This document shows positions 8,116-18,333 of a DNA stretch of 43,884 bases, piece after piece. The stretch lies in the NCBI GenBank assembly GCA_027483605.1, contig JAIXUE010000014.1, positions 1-43,884 of the forward strand, read 5' to 3'. The position numbers and the translations under genes were made by a program. The notes beneath the pieces are model-generated. The model did no database searches. It saw only the letters and a program-made list of their open reading frames with translations, and had not been told where the DNA came from. Source of the DNA: Cryomorphaceae bacterium (GTDB lineage: Bacteria; Bacteroidota; Bacteroidia; Flavobacteriales_D; Crocinitomicaceae). Position 1 is the first letter of the stretch, and the number at the start of each line of letters is the position of its first letter.

Positions 8116-11100
8116 TATTTGAGGCCGTTGAGGTCAAAGCGGAGGGTGATTCCGGTTTTGAGGTTTCCGGTTGGGTAGCTCAAAGAAACTTTTGGCGTAT
8201 TGATGAACTGCTCATAGTAGAAAATTGCACTGAGGTATTCGTTGAGTTTGTAGTTGGCATCTAGTTTAAAGCTCACTGTTTTTTGTCCGGCTGTGGCCAT
8301 ATTGGTGTTTTCAACGACTTTGCGAATGACAGTAGCGTTGTCTCGGAAAGAGAAATTGACGTTGATCAGCAAGTCGCTTGCGTCAATACTGCGAACCAAT
8401 TTGAGTTTAGGGATGTTCACAACTGTTCCAACTACAATTTCTTGACCAAGAGTTTCTGTCACTTGGTTGTTATTCAAGGAAAGGGTTGCTTGACGGTCTT
8501 TTTTATACTCGAAGTTGGTGGTGATGTTTTTACCCATGATATTCCAAGTAGCAAGCATACCGATGAGTGGAGAAAAACGCTCCGTGATGGTGATGTTCTG
8601 TACTTGCATTTGGGAAATAAAATTGTTGTTCAGGTCGCGTGTTGTAGGTGCGCCGTTGGCATCTAGGGTAGCATTGAGGTTGGTTTGCATTCCATTGACA
8701 GACACTGACGATGAATAGCCGTGGTTGAGTTTAAAGGATTTGACGACATCTTTGGCAAACTCAAATTTGCTGAGCCCAGCATAGTTGATCGTCCAGTTGG
8801 GTAGCGGTAAATTACTGAGCGGATTGATGGTTTTGTTGTCGATAGGGGAGTTTGTATAGGCCGTTAAGAAAGAACCGATCACCACTTCTTGTTGGGTAGA
8901 AGAGTAGCCATCGTAATAGCCGTTTGGTAAAGAACTTGAGTTTGCATTAGTAGCGCCAATAAGTTGAGAAACTTGTTGGCTATTCGTGATCATTTGTTGG
9001 AAAATAGGCGAACGGAAAGAGGTGTCCATTTTGGCAAATGCAGTTCCCCAAGAGATGGTGGTGTAGGTGAGTGTGCTGCTCTCGAAACGACTCTGCGATT
9101 CAAAAGCGGATGAACTCGGGTTCCAACGGAAAAACTCGCCCGCTTGGGTACTGTAGTTGCGCGATGCATTGAGGTTGATGTTGAGGTCTTTGAAGGGTTC
9201 TAATGTCGCTTTGAGTTGGAGGTTAGCCGTATGATTGATCATGAACTGCCTGTTGATATTTTCGTTTTGAACCAACCAATTGTTGTCTCGGGCGAATTCG
9301 CCAACATGGTAGCCCGTTTCTCTACCAAAAACATCGTAGCCCTGTTTGCCAAATACAAAAGGAGCAAGGCCTAAAGTACTGGCATTCATACCGAGCACAC
9401 TAGACTCTTGGTTGTAACCTGGCAACATGGTTCCGTCTGAGAGCGTGTAGGTTCCTGAGACATTGCGAACGGTCATAACGAGTCTGGCTAGGGTGCCAAG
9501 TACAGGATTGATTGGTTCGTTTGCCTTGGCTTTGAGCTCCTCTTCTCGAGCTTGTTTGCGTTCGAATTTGGCAAGTTGACGGTCGTATTCTTTGCGCTCC
9601 TTATCCGTCATTTCTTCGAGCGGTTTTTTGGGCTTGAATTCAGGTTTTTTTGGCGGTCCACCTTTGCCGGGTTGCGCTCCTCCAGTACCTGTTTTGGCCG
9701 AATTTGTCTTGGCACCTTTCCCATCGGAAAGTACCCGCTTGAAAAACGGAATTTGATTGTAGAGGGTAACTAAATTTCCTTGAGCGGTCATGTTAATTGA
9801 GCGCGTATTTTGGATGACATTGCCAAATTCTGCTTGTCCGAGCGGTGCGCGTTGCCAATTGTAGGTGCCGGCATATTTGACATTTGAAGACAACCAATTG
9901 GTAATCGGTAGTTTATCGAAAGGCAGCGTGTAGTTGATGGAATAGTTGTGGGTGTAATCCATGGTGCGGCCAAAGGTGCTCATTTGGGAGCGTATGGTAT
10001 CCATAAACTCCTGATATCCTTCTGGGTTGGTGCGGCGGTCTACGCCGTTGTTACCTTCTTCAAAAATGGAGCGGTTGTTGGCTGTGAAGGTGGTTTTGAG
10101 TGTTTTGGTGACGTCATAACCGACTTGATAGTTTCTGTTCCAATCAAAACGCTTGAGGTATATTGGGTCAAAGTCGTAATCGGGGACAATGATGTTGCGC
10201 ACTTGTCTTTCGTTATAGATGCGCGAGTAATCGTTGGTAAACGCAATATTCTTTGGCAGGTAAAATAGGTTGAAGTCTTTGAGCGGTTTGAGCCAAGGAT
10301 TTTTCTGGGCGGGTTGCCATTTCTTGAAAGGCTCCCAAGGCTTGCCGGCAAAGGTGTAGTTGTAGTTGAGGGCGCCGGTCCAGGTGCGGGTCATGTCTGA
10401 CTTAATGTTGAAGTCACGCCTGATATTTTCTGCAAATGCGTAGGTAGCAGACCAGTTGGAGATACTCCAGAATTGCGGCTTGGTACCGGCCTTGGCTTCT
10501 TTGCGTACATTGGTGAAGTTGTAAGAGCGGCGCTCTGTAAAATCTTGACCCAAACGCATGCGCTCTTTGCGTGTGGCGAGGTCGTAGTTGGAAAGTTTGA
10601 TATCTGGATTAAACGGATCGTATTCTGGGTTGATGACCCCAATAGAGTAGCCGTAATAGAACGGAAGTGAAACGCGGGCTTGCTTGCCAAAAAACTGGCC
10701 GAGTTGCATGGTAGTACTGATGTCGGCGCCCATGCGCTGGTTTCGTTGACGGTCTTGAACTCGGCTGTCTACGGCACCCCAGTTGATACCAGAATAATTG
10801 CCCGCCGCCTGGACCGTAGCAAAATCTGCCAGCTGCAGCTGCATTTGACCAACCGCTGCAGAGCCGCCGTCACTTACGAAATCTGTCAGGCGCATTTCGT
10901 TGACCCAAACATTGACGCATTCTGCATCGCCGTTATCTGGGCCCCAATTATTATCTGGATCTGATTTCGAAGGATTCCGAACGCCTATCATGATGGTCTT
11001 GACGCCTTGTAAGTTGGGGCTTCCCTTTACTTTGATTCGGTTATTTGGGTTGTTGGGATCTGGTTTTTCGTATTCGACAATGCTCGAGACACCCGGCACA

Positions 11101-14100
11101 CCTTCTTCTAGTTTGGTGTTGCGTTCCATTTTAAGGGCGAGTAAGCGGTCAAATTCAATCTCGATATTATTGGCGGCAGGCCAGATGAGGTCGGGGTTGG
11201 TGGTGTTCCAATCGGTTACCTTCATCGGGAGTTCGTATTCGTAGTAGTTGTCTACGTAGTCGGTACCAAGGCGCACAAAAACAGTGAGTTCGTTGTCTTT
11301 GAGTTGGTTCTGCACAACAGACTCCGTATGCACAAACATCTTGAGTTTTTTGTAAGTACGCACATCGAATTGCACGTTGCGATAGGCCGCGCGTGCATCG
11401 CCATCTTGTAAATTACAAACTTCAAGTACCAGAGATTGCTCATTCATTTGGCGCTGATACACCTGCGAAGGGTCAATTTCTCTGTCGATACCTGGAGGCA
11501 CGACGTAATTGATTGGCTGGCGCTGGGCATTTTCTTCGATATTGAGTGCTGCAATATTGAAAGAGGTCAGGTTAGGGTCTGTCTGAACACTCAAGCCAGG
11601 TTGCGTAAGGTCTAGAAAATAGCGTCTCCATTCACCACGCACAAATTCGAGGCGTGCAAAACGCAATACAACAGGCTCATCAAAACCTTTCATGTACATG
11701 CGCATGAAACGAATGGAACGAAAATCTTGTATGCCATTGACGCGTTTTTCGAAGTCGCGGATAGGCACCTTGAACTGATACCAAGTTTCTGTTTTGGTGC
11801 CGTTCTGATAGACTTGTTTGTTGGTAATGAAGTTGCTGCCTACATTTTGGAGGTCATTGGGGCGTAGGCTCACGCGGTATTGGAAATAGGCTTCTGACTC
11901 GGAAAGGTTGTTGTCTTGGTTGATGTCCTCGATATCGGGGAAGTTTGAGGCAATGGTCGGGTAGCCAAGAGCGTTGGCGGTATCAGACATTTCAGTGGTT
12001 GGCGAGTTGCCCTGCATGCCGTTGTAGCGCTTGTAGCGCTCTAAAATATCGAGTTCTGCGTTGTCGTAGACGTCGTCGAGGTAGTAGTTGTAGTCGTCGG
12101 TAGAGGGGTCGGCGATCATGCGCGCTTTAGCTGCAGCATTGAGGGTATTGTTGTTCTGAACCCAGCTCACAAAGGAGGCGTAGCTTTGGCTTTCGGCTAG
12201 GTTGTCCCAACCGTCTAACCCGACATCTTGCTTGATGCGCGATGCAGGGTCGTTGTCAAAGGCATTGACGACAACTTGTTGGGTAGAAATGCGCGACCAA
12301 AGTGTGGTATCTATGTTGTCGAGCAACACAGGATCGCTGTTTTGTGGTAGGCCGTGCTCAAAACTCTTGCGAGAATCTGGGAGGATATCTTCTGAGATGT
12401 TACCAAGATTAAAGTACAGATCGCCACCAGACATGGGGGCATTAGGGTTCTGATTTTCGGCATCTTCATTGAACGGATCCAAGAGCCAGAATTGGATAAA
12501 TTCGATGTTGGCTAACTCGAAGTCGTTGGTGCTGAGCCCGCGCATGATACCGCCCCAACGCTCTTCGGGGTTGGTGAAGTGCCCAAGTGAATCAATGGTA
12601 GCAGTGGTGTCAAAATTATACATGCCACGCTCAGCTGGGTAATAAGCTAAATCAAGTACGTTGATATTGGTAATAGAGCCGTATTGAAGTTGTAAATTCG
12701 GGAAGATGTCCGTCATTTGAATCAGGCGCATGCGGCTATCGTAAAGCATGCTCGGATCTTGCTTGATATGCGCTGGCGTCAGCTGATTGCTCTGGTAGAA
12801 AACAGGATCAATGGTATACCATGAAAGGTTGGAGCGCTTGTAGCCTGCGCTCAAATCTTTTTTGGCGGCCTCTGGGAATAGGTCGGGTTGGCCTTGTGGC
12901 ACTGATGCCAAGCGCCAAGCCGCAATACTTTTAAGGTCAATAGCACTTTGCGATGCTTCAAAGTCGTCGATATAAGAGGTTCCTTCTTTGTTGATCGCGC
13001 GGGGTTGGCCCGGACGCAAAGTGGCCACTTCTCCAGACATCGAGAGTGTGGACATGGTGTTGGTAGAAATGACGGGTAACAAATCGACCAATTTAGTCAG
13101 CATTGGCACGTTGGTACGGAAGGCGAAGTCGGCGCCAAGTACATTGTTTTTGAAGGGCTCGCTGCCGAAATCAACTTTTTGAGTGACCGGGCGCTCCATC
13201 ATGCGCAGCCATGTGGCGCCCACTTTGAAGTTTTCATTGATGCGGTATTGGTAGCGTCCACCAATCATGGAGCGGGCCTGAAAACCAAATACAGAATTGG
13301 ATTCAATCGAAATTTTAATTGGTGTATTGGATTCGAGGATACCTGTATTGAGGATTTTGACGCGGCTAAATGCGTAATCTACGGTGAAGTCTACACCTTC
13401 CACTAAGCGCATGCCACCCGCAGTAACTACCACCGCACCTGGCGGTATGTTCATGACGTTGAGTGGAATTTCAGATGAGATAGAAGACTGAAACTCTCCT
13501 TTGAACACAAAACGGTTCTTACTAGGTATTTGCTGTGCAGCGGTTTTGGTAGAGTCGTAAAGTTCGGTGTAAGCTAATTGATTGACGTAAAGCGCAGGAA
13601 CGTTGGCCGCAGTTAACTTTTCAGCGAGCGTTTTGCCAAAAGGTTCAACCGTAGTAAAGAAGATGCGTCCATTTTTACGGTTGATGGTTCCGCCGTTGTC
13701 TATTTTGTTACCAACAACGTTGAAAGGAGCGAAGTCAAACACACCATCAGAGAAAGGCTGGTTGTTTTGATTGATTTTGTCCATGTCAAGGAGCGTCACA
13801 ATCTGTTTTTTGTCGATGCCTTCAAAAGGCAAGAAAGGTTGCAAGACGGAGGTTTCGCGGTTGTTGTAGTAGATGTCTATCTTGAAACCGAGCTGATCTA
13901 CTTGGTAGGCACCGATAGAGTAGACGTTTTTCATCATGAGGTCCCAAATTTTGATATTTGGGTTGGTAATTGTGGGCTTGATGAGCTTCAGGATGAGCGC
14001 TTCTTGACCACTGGTGCCATCTGTGGAGAATTCACCGACTTGATAGGTCTGACCTCTGTATGTGTATTCGTAGGCTACGGCCAATACTTCGTCGTTGTTG

Positions 14101-15431
14101 AGGGCTGTGTTAAGCGATACATAACCCAAGAGCGCGTTGTAGGTAAATTCGTTATCATTGAGCTTGCGCGCGTTTTCTACTTTTTCGTAATCGACCGCTT
14201 GGTTAAACGGGCCAGGAGAATTGACTTGCGCACTTAGGGCTAAGACGGCATTAGAGAAACCACGAACCAAAGGCTGAACTGCAGCCCAGTCATAAAGGCC
14301 GTTTGCTTGGTTGTCTGGCAATTCTTGTGTAGCGTAAGAACCGGGATTTCCTTGACAGTTACTTTGTTTGGCCTCACCTAAATCTGAAAAAGCGACAATA
14401 TTTCGGGTGTTTTCGGTAATACTGCTGCGGTTGGTGACCCAAACTTCGATGCGGGTAATGTAGGTCGTGGAATTGACTACTGGCAAGGTTGCCATTGCAG
14501 TATCGTAGTGTTGCTGATGGTAAAGATTGAGGAAGTAGTGGCGGTTGGCTTCGTAGTTGTCGGCGGTGATTTCAAATTTCTGAACTTGGGCCTTGCCGGT
14601 CACGTTGATTTCTGTGCGCTTACCTTTGGATTGAGCAAGGATGAAATCTACGGTAGAACGACCAAATTTGAGCTGTGTTTTGAAACCAAAAAGCGTTTGA
14701 GAACTTGGAATAAGCGTTGTGGGCAACTCTAAACTCACCTGACCCAATGCGATTTTTTGTAAGATGTCGTCTTCTTCCCCTGTGCGTTCTAGTTTGGAGA
14801 TGTTTTCAAAGTCAAAGTTTGCCCGCGTATTGTATTTCATGTTCACTTTCATCATGGTGCCAATTTGACCCGTGATGTCCATGTTGATATTTTGATTGAA
14901 GTCAAAGCGCGTAATGTTGCGCTGGCGCATGGGGAGAATAGGGTTGTCTACCCGAGAGTGGTTGGCTCCTAAAGAAATTTCGAGGTTACCTCCTGGTGTA
15001 ATGGTGATTTGATCAGAACCAAAAAAGCTCTCGAAGGCTTTAGATCCGATCTTTATAGGAAGTTCAAACGTGCGGTTTTCTGCACTTTCTTCGGCCACAA
15101 TTTCTTTCCAGTCTAGCGAGAAACTCTTCTTTTCTTCATATTGAAGGTACTCTTCTAGGGTCATGGCCTGGGGCGCTCTAAAGTAGGTGTCTTGGCCCAT
15201 TAGGTCTTTGAAAACGAAGGTGCCAGATTCGGGATCGTAGACGATGGTTTGATTGAGTTTGGTTGGGTCGCCAAGATCAAAACTTTGAGGAAGGTTTTGA
15301 AATGGATTGAGTGGATTGACAATCGGGAAAGGAAGAGTCGGGGTTTGGGCCGCGACATCCTCAAGGGCAAACAATCCTAACAAGAGAAGGATGCAAATTG
15401 GAATGAATTTTTGCCAGTAGTTGTGTTGCAC
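8115..15431 (-). CDS. sprA: T9SS outer-membrane translocon SprA/Sov
   Basis: The 2438-residue protein has the length and sequence character of SprA (gliding bacteria) and Sov (Porphyromonas), the giant ~36-strand outer-membrane barrel through which T9SS cargo leaves the periplasm. Residues 1-28 are a signal peptide ending DVAAQ. Recognisable SprA segments include DQITITPGGNLEISLGANHS near residue 140 and SRVDNPILPMRQRNITRFDF just after it, the NKEGTSYIDDFEASQSAIDL region near 820, and a strand-rich C terminus ending ITLRFDLNGLK. Around residues 1900-1970 there is a Lys/Pro/Glu-rich charged insert (KPEFKPKKPLEEMTDKERKE) that probably forms a soluble loop. The start is GTG at 15431, two bases after the ruvA stop. 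It sits after maeB and ruvA and before an acetyltransferase. The protease at 23970-26381 is a likely cargo. Confidence 0.97.
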   Translation of the reverse strand: MQHNYWQKFIPICILLLLGLFALEDVAAQTPTLPFPIVNPLNPFQNLPQSFDLGDPTKLNQTIVYDPESGTFVFKDLMGQDTYFRAPQAMTLEEYLQYEEKKSFSLDWKEIVAEESAENRTFELPIKIGSKAFESFFGSDQITITPGGNLEISLGANHSRVDNPILPMRQRNITRFDFNQNINMDITGQIGTMMKVNMKYNTRANFDFENISKLERTGEEDDILQKIALGQVSLELPTTLIPSSQTLFGFKTQLKFGRSTVDFILAQSKGKRTEINVTGKAQVQKFEITADNYEANRHYFLNLYHQQHYDTAMATLPVVNSTTYITRIEVWVTNRSSITENTRNIVAFSDLGEAKQSNCQGNPGSYATQELPDNQANGLYDWAAVQPLVRGFSNAVLALSAQVNSPGPFNQAVDYEKVENARKLNDNEFTYNALLGYVSLNTALNNDEVLAVAYEYTYRGQTYQVGEFSTDGTSGQEALILKLIKPTITNPNIKIWDLMMKNVYSIGAYQVDQLGFKIDIYYNNRETSVLQPFLPFEGIDKKQIVTLLDMDKINQNNQPFSDGVFDFAPFNVVGNKIDNGGTINRKNGRIFFTTVEPFGKTLAEKLTAANVPALYVNQLAYTELYDSTKTAAQQIPSKNRFVFKGEFQSSISSEIPLNVMNIPPGAVVVTAGGMRLVEGVDFTVDYAFSRVKILNTGILESNTPIKISIESNSVFGFQARSMIGGRYQYRINENFKVGATWLRMMERPVTQKVDFGSEPFKNNVLGADFAFRTNVPMLTKLVDLLPVISTNTMSTLSMSGEVATLRPGQPRAINKEGTSYIDDFEASQSAIDLKSIAAWRLASVPQGQPDLFPEAAKKDLSAGYKRSNLSWYTIDPVFYQSNQLTPAHIKQDPSMLYDSRMRLIQMTDIFPNLQLQYGSITNINVLDLAYYPAERGMYNFDTTATIDSLGHFTNPEERWGGIMRGLSTNDFELANIEFIQFWLLDPFNEDAENQNPNAPMSGGDLYFNLGNISEDILPDSRKSFEHGLPQNSDPVLLDNIDTTLWSRISTQQVVVNAFDNDPASRIKQDVGLDGWDNLAESQSYASFVSWVQNNNTLNAAAKARMIADPSTDDYNYYLDDVYDNAELDILERYKRYNGMQGNSPTTEMSDTANALGYPTIASNFPDIEDINQDNNLSESEAYFQYRVSLRPNDLQNVGSNFITNKQVYQNGTKTETWYQFKVPIRDFEKRVNGIQDFRSIRFMRMYMKGFDEPVVLRFARLEFVRGEWRRYFLDLTQPGLSVQTDPNLTSFNIAALNIEENAQRQPINYVVPPGIDREIDPSQVYQRQMNEQSLVLEVCNLQDGDARAAYRNVQFDVRTYKKLKMFVHTESVVQNQLKDNELTVFVRLGTDYVDNYYEYELPMKVTDWNTTNPDLIWPAANNIEIEFDRLLALKMERNTKLEEGVPGVSSIVEYEKPDPNNPNNRIKVKGSPNLQGVKTIMIGVRNPSKSDPDNNWGPDNGDAECVNVWVNEMRLTDFVSDGGSAAVGQMQLQLADFATVQAAGNYSGINWGAVDSRVQDRQRNQRMGADISTTMQLGQFFGKQARVSLPFYYGYSIGVINPEYDPFNPDIKLSNYDLATRKERMRLGQDFTERRSYNFTNVRKEAKAGTKPQFWSISNWSATYAFAENIRRDFNIKSDMTRTWTGALNYNYTFAGKPWEPFKKWQPAQKNPWLKPLKDFNLFYLPKNIAFTNDYSRIYNERQVRNIIVPDYDFDPIYLKRFDWNRNYQVGYDVTKTLKTTFTANNRSIFEEGNNGVDRRTNPEGYQEFMDTIRSQMSTFGRTMDYTHNYSINYTLPFDKLPITNWLSSNVKYAGTYNWQRAPLGQAEFGNVIQNTRSINMTAQGNLVTLYNQIPFFKRVLSDGKGAKTNSAKTGTGGAQPGKGGPPKKPEFKPKKPLEEMTDKERKEYDRQLAKFERKQAREEELKAKANEPINPVLGTLARLVMTVRNVSGTYTLSDGTMLPGYNQESSVLGMNASTLGLAPFVFGKQGYDVFGRETGYHVGEFARDNNWLVQNENINRQFMINHTANLQLKATLEPFKDLNINLNASRNYSTQAGEFFRWNPSSSAFESQSRFESSTLTYTTISWGTAFAKMDTSFRSPIFQQMITNSQQVSQLIGATNANSSSLPNGYYDGYSSTQQEVVIGSFLTAYTNSPIDNKTINPLSNLPLPNWTINYAGLSKFEFAKDVVKSFKLNHGYSSSVSVNGMQTNLNATLDANGAPTTRDLNNNFISQMQVQNITITERFSPLIGMLATWNIMGKNITTNFEYKKDRQATLSLNNNQVTETLGQEIVVGTVVNIPKLKLVRSIDASDLLINVNFSFRDNATVIRKVVENTNMATAGQKTVSFKLDANYKLNEYLSAIFYYEQFINTPKVSLSYPTGNLKTGITLRFDLNGLK

Positions 15432-15433
15432 GG

Positions 15434-16009
15434 TTATAATAGTCTTAGCGCTTCTTTGATCAGTTGTTCTATGGTTTGGGTTCCGGTATCAATTTTATCC
15501 AATACTTTTTCAGCTGATTTTTTGTCAAAACCGAGCGAAACCAATGCAATTAACGCATCAAATCGATTTCTATTGTTCGAAGAGAAAATATTATCGGTCC
15601 CGAGCTCCATTTTTGAGACTTTTCCTTTGAGGTCAATGATGACACGCTGGGCAGTTTTGGTTCCGATGCCTTTGATTTTTTGAATGCTCACGACATCTTC
15701 GGAGAGAATGGCCTGCGCGATGTCGTCGGGGGTCATGGAAGAGAGCATAATTAAGGCGGTGTTGGGGCCTATACCCGACACACTGATAAGGTGCCCAAAC
15801 ATTTCGCGTTCTTCTTTGGTCGCAAAACCGTAGAGGATGTGCGCATCTTCTCTCACGATGAGTTTGGTGTGCAGCACAATGGCCTCTGCATCAGGCAGCG
15901 CAGAAAAGGTATTGAGTGAGATTTTCACATCATACCCAACGCCTGCACACTCGATGAGCAGGTTGGTCGGGTTCTTTTCTATGAGTCGGCCATTGAGTCT
16001 TGAAATCAT
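15434..16009 (-). CDS. ruvA: Holliday junction branch-migration protein RuvA
   Basis: Binds four-way DNA junctions as a tetramer and loads the RuvB motor during recombinational repair. The 191-residue protein has the N-terminal OB domain (MISRLNGRLIEKNPTNLLIECAGVGYDV in order), two helix-hairpin-helix units (FGHLISVSGIGPNTALIML, and IQKIKGIGTKTAQRVIIDLK) and the C-terminal domain III that contacts RuvB (DALIALVSLGFDKKSAEKVL). It overlaps maeB by 4 bp and is followed two bases later by sprA, so the three are probably cotranscribed. ruvB and ruvC are not in the window. Confidence 0.96.
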   Translation of the reverse strand: MISRLNGRLIEKNPTNLLIECAGVGYDVKISLNTFSALPDAEAIVLHTKLIVREDAHILYGFATKEEREMFGHLISVSGIGPNTALIMLSSMTPDDIAQAILSEDVVSIQKIKGIGTKTAQRVIIDLKGKVSKMELGTDNIFSSNNRNRFDALIALVSLGFDKKSAEKVLDKIDTGTQTIEQLIKEALRLL

Positions 16010-18276
16010 TTGTCTTGGCTTTGTGCGTCGATGACGGCAATTTTGATCATGCTGAGGATTTCGCGCACACTTGCACCGAGCTGCAATACGTGCAAAGACT
16101 TGCGCATACCTAATAAAATCGGGCCAATGGCGTCGAGTTCGTTGGTTTGTTGCAAGAGTTTATAGGCGATGTTACCTGCAGATAGGTTCGGGAAAATGAG
16201 CGTATTGACTTCCTTGTTGGCCAAGAAAGAGAAAGGGAATTTCTCGTTCATGAGCTCCGGATTGAGTGCGAAATTGGCTTGCATTTCGCCGTCTACAACC
16301 AAATTAGGTTGTGTTTCGTGCAAGATGCTCACGGCTTTGGCCATTTTTTCGGGGTCGTCGCCAGGTGAAGAACCAAAGTTGGAATAGCTCAAAAGGGCAA
16401 TGCGTGGTTGTACTTTTAAGCGACGGATGAACTTGGCTACATTGACCGTGATTTCGGCAATTTGCTCAGCTGTTGGGTTGAGGTTGACGGTGGTATCGGC
16501 CAAGAAAAGCGGACCTTTTTTGGTATTCAGGATGTACATCCCGGCAATGGTCTTGATGTCTTTTTGCAAACCGATGGTGCTGATGGCCGGACGCAACACA
16601 GAGCGGTAGCTGCGTGTGAGGCCGGTAACCATGGCGTCAGCTTCGCCCATATTGAGCATCATGGCGCCAAAGTAATTGCGTTCGCGCATTAATGAAATGG
16701 CTTCGTATTCGGTGATGCCTTTGCGCTTGCGTTTTTCGAAGAATTCTGTGCCGTATTGGATGCGGCGCACTTCTTCTTCGTCGGATTTACAATCGATGAT
16801 CTGGACCTCTGGAATCTCGATGCTGTATTCTTCCATGAGGTCTTGGATGCGCTGCTTCTTGCCGAGTAAAATCGGGAAGGCGACCCCTTCGTCGTAGGCT
16901 TGTTGGGCCGCTTTAAGGATTTTGATGTTGTCTCCTTCTGGGAATACAACGGTTTTTGGAGATCCTTGCGCTTTGGAGGTGATGTTGCGGTGGAGTTTGT
17001 TGTCTAGGCCGAGTCGGCTCTTGAGTTGAATTTCGTATTCTTCCCAATCTTCGATGGGTTCTTGGGCCACACCGGATTCCATGGCTGCGCGAGCAACTGC
17101 GGGTGCAACATAGTAAATGAGGCGCGGATCGAGTGGTTTGGGTATGATTTGCTCGCGGCCAAAAGAAATGTTTTTACCACCGTAAGCTTCAATCACTTCT
17201 TCGGGAATAGTTTCTTTGGCTAGCGCTGCAATGGCCTTAACCGCCGCTAATTTCATTTCTTCGTTGATGGTGGTGGCGCGCACATCCAGGGCGCCGCGGA
17301 AAATGTACGGAAATCCGAGTACGTTATTGACTTGATTAGGATGGTCAGAACGGCCAGTGGCCATAATGATGTCTTTGCGCACAGAAGTGGCTTCTTTGAA
17401 AGAAATTTCGGGTTCTGGGTTGGCTAAAGCAAATACAATTGGGTCTTTGGCCATGGAGGCAATCATGTCTTTGCTGACCAACCCCGCTTTGGAGAGACCT
17501 AAGAAGACGTCTGCACCTTTGAAAGCTTTTTCAAAATCGACGTCTTTTGGGTGTGCAGCAAAGGTTTTTTTCATGTCGTCGAGGTCGGTGCGCCCTTGGT
17601 GAATGAGGCCACGAGAGTCATACATGAAGACGTTTGCTGGCTTGACACCCAAGCGGTGGTATAGTTTGATGCATGAAACTGCAGCAGCACCTGCTCCTGA
17701 AACGACAATTTTGATTTTATCGATTTTCTTTTTGGAGAGTTCTAGCGCATTGAGCAGTGCAGCAGCACTGATGATTGCGGTGCCGTGTTGGTCGTCGTGC
17801 ATAATGGGAATATCGAGCTCTTCTTTGAGGCGGCGCTCGATTTCAAAGGCTTCTGGCGCTTTGATGTCCTCGAGGTTGATGCCGCCAAAAGTAGGGGCAA
17901 TGGCCTTCACTGTTTGGATAAAAAGCTCGGGGTCTTTGGCGTCAACTTCGATGTCAAAAACATCGATGTCTGCGAAAATTTTAAAGAGCAAGCCCTTTCC
18001 TTCCATGACTGGCTTGGAGGCTTCTGGGCCGATATCGCCCAAGCCAAGCACGGCGGTTCCGTTAGAAATAACGGCAACCAAGTTGCGTTTGGCGGTGTAT
18101 TTGTAGACATCTGCTTTGTTCTCGGCGATGCGCAAGCAGGGCTCTGCAACACCCGGAGAATAAGCCAAGGAGAGGTCTCGTTGTGAGGCGTAAGGTTTGG
18201 TAGGAACTACTTCTATTTTCCCTGGTCGGCCAGAGGCGTGGTAATCTAGGGCGTCTTGCTTCCTGATTTTTGACAT
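16006..18276 (-). CDS. maeB: NADP-dependent malic enzyme with C-terminal phosphotransacetylase-like domain
   Basis: Oxidatively decarboxylates malate to pyruvate with production of NADPH. The 756-residue length is that of MaeB-type two-domain enzymes. Residues 1 to about 430 are the malic enzyme part, with DLSLAYSPGVAEPCL near residue 35, the acid/metal segment MHDDQHGTAIISAAALLNAL near 160 and a nucleotide-binding fold (IKIVVSGAGAAAVSCIKLY). Residues about 430-750 resemble phosphate acetyltransferase (TVVFPEGDN, LLSYSNFGSSPGDDPEKM), a domain that in characterised MaeB proteins is regulatory and binds acetyl-CoA rather than catalytic. Its own promoter box lies at 18300-18307. The gene heads the maeB-ruvA-sprA-acetyltransferase run and overlaps ruvA by 4 bp. 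Confidence 0.95.
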   Translation of the reverse strand: MSKIRKQDALDYHASGRPGKIEVVPTKPYASQRDLSLAYSPGVAEPCLRIAENKADVYKYTAKRNLVAVISNGTAVLGLGDIGPEASKPVMEGKGLLFKIFADIDVFDIEVDAKDPELFIQTVKAIAPTFGGINLEDIKAPEAFEIERRLKEELDIPIMHDDQHGTAIISAAALLNALELSKKKIDKIKIVVSGAGAAAVSCIKLYHRLGVKPANVFMYDSRGLIHQGRTDLDDMKKTFAAHPKDVDFEKAFKGADVFLGLSKAGLVSKDMIASMAKDPIVFALANPEPEISFKEATSVRKDIIMATGRSDHPNQVNNVLGFPYIFRGALDVRATTINEEMKLAAVKAIAALAKETIPEEVIEAYGGKNISFGREQIIPKPLDPRLIYYVAPAVARAAMESGVAQEPIEDWEEYEIQLKSRLGLDNKLHRNITSKAQGSPKTVVFPEGDNIKILKAAQQAYDEGVAFPILLGKKQRIQDLMEEYSIEIPEVQIIDCKSDEEEVRRIQYGTEFFEKRKRKGITEYEAISLMRERNYFGAMMLNMGEADAMVTGLTRSYRSVLRPAISTIGLQKDIKTIAGMYILNTKKGPLFLADTTVNLNPTAEQIAEITVNVAKFIRRLKVQPRIALLSYSNFGSSPGDDPEKMAKAVSILHETQPNLVVDGEMQANFALNPELMNEKFPFSFLANKEVNTLIFPNLSAGNIAYKLLQQTNELDAIGPILLGMRKSLHVLQLGASVREILSMIKIAVIDAQSQDK

Positions 18277-18299
18277 TATAAGTTCAATTTTTTGAACAG

Positions 18300-18307
18300 C
18301 AAATATA
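18300..18307 (-). promoter_or_regulatory. Predicted -7 promoter box of maeB
   Basis: The minus strand reads TATATTTG, a perfect TAnnTTTG box, ending 23 bases before the ATG at 18276. Between box and start lies a perfect 6-4-6 palindrome (18282-18297, GTTCAA-TTTT-TTGAAC), which may be a regulator site or a small 5' hairpin. Confidence 0.6.
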
Positions 18308-18333
18308 CGAAAAGCAATCCAATGCTCCGAAGC

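Noticed and set aside
13767..14237. 156-codon plus-strand ORF inside sprA
   Set aside because: Antisense to well-conserved SprA sequence; its translation has no recognisable features and it has no promoter or start context.
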